NCBI GenBank assembly: GCA_026826555.1
Contig: JAKSZT010054582.1
Location: 105,382 to 169,381, forward strand
DNA: 64,000 nucleotides
Reading direction: 5' to 3'
Origin: Tolypeutes matacus
Taxonomy: Eukaryota > Chordata > Mammalia > Cingulata > Chlamyphoridae
How positions within the stretch are numbered: position 1 is the stretch's first letter; every line of letters starts with the position of its first letter. Of this stretch, positions 59,906 to 64,000 are shown piece by piece. The notes below the pieces were generated by a model. The model saw only the letters and a list, made by a program, of their open reading frames with translations. It had not been told where the DNA came from and made no database searches. Both the position numbers and the translations under genes were made by a program.

Positions 59906-61274
59906 GAGAGCTCTGCCACAGTCTCCAAGGGAGCAGCAATAGTCCTCTGTCTTATGTATGTGTTATGTCTGTTTATTGTAGAAACTAATCTAAAACCAAA
60001 CCTAAGAACTAAGTTTGTAATATTTAGACAATCCAAAACATTTTAATTTTTCTGTCTGGAGAGAAATAAGCATATACACAAACATATAGGCACATACAAA
60101 ATAGACAAACATAAAATTTAAAAATTTTAAAGTATATCTCAGCTCGGTCTCCCATTAAGCAGGGACATAAAAAAAATACTTTCAAAGCAAACATGTATTG
60201 GTACTTGAGTTATTAAGAAAACTACAGATACATGGTCTTGAGATTATGTTGAATGATAGTCTGAGGATCTTCAAAAACAGACAAGAGCAAATTCCGATTT
60301 TGGCCAGCATACTTCATCTGCTGCATTGGAGGTGTCCCACACTTCCAGGCCAGAAGTTAACCTGACATTGTGCTAAGAACCTACAGGGAGCTAAAGATAA
60401 TTTGCCTTCTCAAATATCTTTAGCTGTCTGTCATTTGTAGATAACTGCCCTGGGCTAGATGCTGAGCAGGGTGAGGGAGGAAGGGTGTATCTAGCTAGGG
60501 TAGATGTCAGTTTCTGAGAAAGTTTTCTGTGATGGTTGGCCAACCCTGAGGATATCACTTTTGCACCACCCATCCATCACAGGAGTTACACTGAGTGCAT
60601 TGTCCACTAGCACCTGGGGTCTGAGCTGAGAGGTCTGCCAAATAGCACCATATGCTGACCAGACCAGAAAAGATCATGAAAAGGGAAGAATAATAAATAA
60701 ATAAAAGAGGCAAGTAGGTGCCTTTACTTCCCCATTCCCCAAGTCCCTTGGAAACTGGCATGCGCTCCATTACTGGGTCCTCAGTCCTGGTTTGAAAAGT
60801 TAAACAGTATGCTACCACTGTTCTTTGGCTCTTTTGGATCAAGAGTCAAAGAAGAGTGATTGCACACAGCTATGTACCAATAAAATCCCTAGGTGAGAGA
60901 GAGAAACTGAATATCAGAGTAAATTGAGTATCAAAATCAGATGCCCAGTGGTATGTGCTAACTGTGGTCTATGGTTGGTGGCAAGGCCCCAGGATGTGTA
61001 AGTCCATTGAGGGTGGTGGGCCACACTTGTGGGAGATGTTTGTGTGGGATGTGGTGGGAGGTGTGGGAGGTGGGCAACATGGGAATCCCAGTGGGTTCCA
61101 TGTAATATTTCAGGTAATCTAAGCACCTCTTAAAATATATTTATATATATATATATAAATAACATTTTTGTAAGCAAATGCACATATATGCATATATATT
61201 TATATATCATTTTGCAAATGCTGGTATGTATTGTGAAAATTCTGATTTTTACCCACAATAAAAATTAATAATAA

Positions 61275-61309
<35 letters not shown>

Positions 61310-61320
61310 GTAAAAAGTGT
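59906..61320 (+). mobile_element. Internally deleted L1-type element
   Basis: 60300-60950 reads as an L1 leader and ends with 'gagagagaaactgaatatcagagtaaattg...cagatgcccag', the words that normally sit just before ORF1 (compare 425-475). Directly after, at about 60950, a G-rich 3'-UTR-like stretch (60955-61130, 'atgggaatcccagtgggttccatgtaatatttcaggtaatctaagcac') begins. The element ends at 61223-61270 with 'tggtatgtattgtgaaaattctgatttttacccacaataaaaa' and a (AAAT)n tail. No ORF1 or ORF2 lies between, so both ORFs look deleted. The 5' limit is unclear because of the gap. Confidence 0.55.
61266..61311 (+). repeat. (AAAT)n run
   Basis: Tail-type AAAT tandem repeat after the retroposon end. Limits are approximate. 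Confidence 0.85.
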
Positions 61321-62610
61321 TTTTAAAAAACTTGGTTATAATAATCACATCCTATCAAAATATGTGTATAAGTTGATGTGGGGACATGAGACTAAAATAT
61401 TTGACAAGTGGAATTATTCCTGAAGATAATCTGGGCTGTATAGAAATAATGAAATAAATGTGCTTTAACACATTTTGTTACATATTTACAGGAATTTAAT
61501 TGTTAGGCAACAAGAAAAAATGCCATAGACTTTTGTAGATATCAGATTAAATTTATTGCTACACACTAAATAGTGTTCCATTTGGTAGAAATACAGATTT
61601 GTCACAAACACAAAATTTTTATTTACTATATATTGGTAAGGTGTCATTTAACAAAGGCTGTTTTTGCTTTCCTAACAATTGGGGTGGTGACAATGGTGCT
61701 AGAATGAATTGTTGATGCATGACTAAGTGAATAGACTAACAAAAATCATATGGGTTTGTGGCTGAAAATAAGCAAAAAGGTGAAAATTGTCAACTTTTTT
61801 TTTTTAAAGCTATCAGCATTTTCAAACTATTACACTTATTCTAATAGTTTATAATGCTTTGTTGAAGTTTCCTGAAGCCTATTTTTGATGAATCCCATTG
61901 TATTTTAAAATAGAATACATTTGAATTGCTATTTTTGTCTATCCACTAAAGACCTGGTAGAATTGAAAATGCCATAGAAAAATTAAAAATTATTTTTTAA
62001 TTAAGTATTCTAGTTTTCACATTTCTAAACAAATATGGCATACCAAATAAATTTAAGAAGCTCTGTTTGGTTATTTAAAATGGAGAGGAGGCCTGTGTAC
62101 CTTAATATGATTATATGCCGGTTTACATTTTAGCTCTAAAATATTGGTGTTGCCTGATTTTGGATAAGATTTAAATCCTTTGTTTATTCATCTGTAAAAG
62201 GGTTCAACTTTTGGAAGAAGGGAGATTGAGTTCACTCTCTGTAACCATTTCTCCCCCAATTTTATGTGTATGTGCATATGTGTCTGTGTTGTGTGTTTGT
62301 ATGATTGTCTACCTACTAGTTCTTCTATATCCTTTTATGAGACTGACAATCATATTTTATAACTAATCAACCCAGAGCAGGAAGGTATCAATTGCTTACA
62401 TATGAAGTTAATAGAGATTCAAAATAACATTTAGGGAATATAGTCAAACACACACATATTTTTCCAAAGTCAATAATGAATATATCTCTTCACATAAGTG
62501 TCTTTGAAAGTACCTTGTGTATGTCACCCACATCTCCTGTAGTTATTTGAACAATGAACCCGCCTATAATACCATTACATATTCTTCAACTAAGTTTCTG
62601 CTTAAAAATT
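61321..62610. other. No gene seen
   Basis: AT-rich sequence upstream (on the plus strand) of the OR pseudogene. No motif recognised. Confidence 0.5.
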
Positions 62611-62618
62611 CATATTCA

Positions 62619-63553
62619 CTAAGGAAATATTTTTCTCTTAAAAATTCTTCTCATTGCTTCATCGGTCCCTCTGTTTCTCACACTATATATTGGAAAATTT
62701 AGTACTGGCATCAAAAGAGTATAAAACATGGATAAGATTTTGGATCTATTCTCTGGGTAGCTAGAACTGGTTCCAAGATAAGTAAATATCATGGTTGCAT
62801 ATAAGAGAGTCACCACTGTCAGGTGGGAGGCACATGTAGAGAAGGCTTTATATCTGCCTCCTGCAGAGCATAGGTTCAGGACAATGAGAAGGATACCCAG
62901 GTAGAAACTAACCACCATCAGAAAGATGGCCATGGATGTCACTCCAGAGAGGTCAATAAATAAAACCTACTGCACTTGGGTATCAGAACAGGAGAGTTTA
63001 AAGATAAATGGGATACCATAGAAATAATGACTAATAATATTGGGCTCACAGAAGGACAGACTGAGCAAGCCACTCAGGTAGGTGAGAGGGTTGGCACAAC
63101 CTATAAGGTAGGAAGCAGTCACAAGGTGGAGACAGAACATAGGAGTCATTAGACCCATATAGTACAGTCGACTGCAGACTGCAATGTACCGCTCAGAAGC
63201 CAAGGCAGCCAGGAGGAAGCACTCACTTGTCAGGAACATGTTAGCAGGGAATACTGAAGGAGGCATCCCTGGTAGGAGATGGCTTTCTGTCCTTCTAAGA
63301 AGTTCACCAGCATTTTTGGAAAAAAGACTGAAGAATAGCAGAAATCCAAGAAAGCCAACTGACTAAGGAAAAAGTACTTGTGGGAATGGAGCTGAGAACT
63401 AGCCAGAATTATCGTGATAATGCAAATGTTGCCCACCATAGTGATGAGATAGAGCATGAGAAACAGCACAAAAAGGACCATATTCAGTTCAGGGTTTTCA
63501 GTCAGTCCCAGGAGGATGAATTCTGTTATCATAGTGGCGTTTCTTTCAGCTAT
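62619..63553 (-). pseudogene. Olfactory receptor pseudogene, nearly full length
   Basis: An odorant receptor on the minus strand. The expected start (63551-63553, before A-E-R-N-A-T with an N-glycosylation site) is ATA. The next ATG at 63530-63532 opens M-I-T-E-F-I-L-L-G-L, TM1 with G-N-I-C, and P-K-M-L-V-N-F-L. A frameshift near 63250 (TM3 start) moves to another frame with S-E-R-Y-I-A-V-C (D-R-Y reads E-R-Y) and TM4-TM5. A TAG at 62967-62969 breaks that frame, which then continues unbroken through K-A-F-S-T-C-A-S-H-L and the TM7 block (P-V-L-N-F-P-I-Y-S for P-M-L-N-P-I-I-Y-S) to TGA/TAA near 62619. The canonical H-T-P-M-Y-F loop reads H-S-H-K-Y-F. Class II; family not assigned. It is the least damaged receptor here: one frameshift, one stop, a lost start codon. 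Confidence 0.85.
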
Positions 63554-63559
63554 TTATGT

Positions 63560-64000
63560 GGTTCCACTATAAGAAATCTACAGAAAAAAAGGGGGTAAAA
63601 GAATATAACCAAATAGTACAATTCAATCTACCAGCATCTCTAGAAAACTGCATGGCTTTAATTGTTTTAAATAACAATCCACAGTAAACTAAGTTCACAC
63701 AATCATGAATCCCTTGGATTCTCCAAACAGGAATGTTTGTATAGTAGAGCTAGTTCAGGGGATGGATTCTAGATAACAGTATATTCCAGATTCCTGGGGA
63801 AAAAAATCAGGGAGCTCATAATTTATGGAAGAGCAGATCATGTGAGATAACTCAACATTTAACAGGTAAGTTTTTTTAAACCTCTGAAAAAATTATACTA
63901 TATAATATGTTTTTAATTTAGATAACTAGTAAACATGACACATATATTAAACACTAATATAAAACACAAACTATATGTTTATATATTGTTTCACTCAATA
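63560..64000. other. No gene seen; upstream side of the OR pseudogene
   Basis: AT-rich. This is where the OR's promoter and 5' exon region would lie, but nothing recognisable is visible. Confidence 0.45.

Noticed and set aside
59518..60046. Long open frames across the gap
   Set aside because: They consist mostly of undetermined bases.
1..64000. CRISPR arrays, bacterial operons, riboswitches, intact tRNA or rRNA genes
   Set aside because: The sequence is mammalian; the only tRNA-like sequences are decayed SINEs and the ERV primer site.

Overview
This is mammalian genomic DNA, AT-rich and intron-like, with no intact host gene. I infer a xenarthran (armadillo, sloth or anteater). The reasons are tRNA-derived SINEs of the DAS type (about 40232-40340, and 40707-40800 on the minus strand), MaLR-like LTRs, and an L1 lineage whose long 3' UTR recurs several times. 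The species is not resolved. Only olfactory receptor (OR) pseudogenes look native, so the window probably lies in or beside an OR cluster.

Layout. 1-14100: a decayed plus-strand L1 that has received four later insertions: a MaLR-like LTR (964-1614), a tiny retroposon tail (1943-2012), a betaretrovirus-like ERV with two LTRs (3029-9344) and a gammaretrovirus-like ERV (11097-13638). 14140-18370: fragments of older L1s. 18380-25340: a long, broken L1 with 5' UTR, ORF1, ORF2 and 3' UTR. 25498-26030: a second MaLR-like LTR. 26440-27880: an ancient minus-strand L1. 30949-31872: an OR5T-like pseudogene. 32920-37127: a processed BIRC2 (cIAP1) copy with a 13-bp target-site duplication, itself hit by a short L1. 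38400-40800: a purine-rich tract, a HAL1/L1 ORF1 remnant and SINEs. 42312-43060: an OR pseudogene on the minus strand. 45430-48850: ancient minus-strand L1s with a solo LTR. 49340-50255 and 54600-56085: L1 3'-UTR fragments. 56090-59598: an internally deleted L1 in which ORF1 runs in frame into the end of ORF2; it ends at a 307-base assembly gap (59599-59905). 59906-61320: what looks like an L1 deletion derivative joining 5' UTR to 3' UTR. 62619-63553: a third OR pseudogene on the minus strand.

Nothing here works as a pathway. The content records successive retrotransposition: L1 machinery most likely made the BIRC2 retrocopy, the SINEs and the deletion derivatives, and retroviral elements inserted into older L1s. 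The points most worth checking are the ORF1-ORF2 fusion L1, the BIRC2 retrocopy with its GC-rich 5' end and its Tyr-codon microsatellite, and the gag/env ERV whose middle 3 kb shows no pol.
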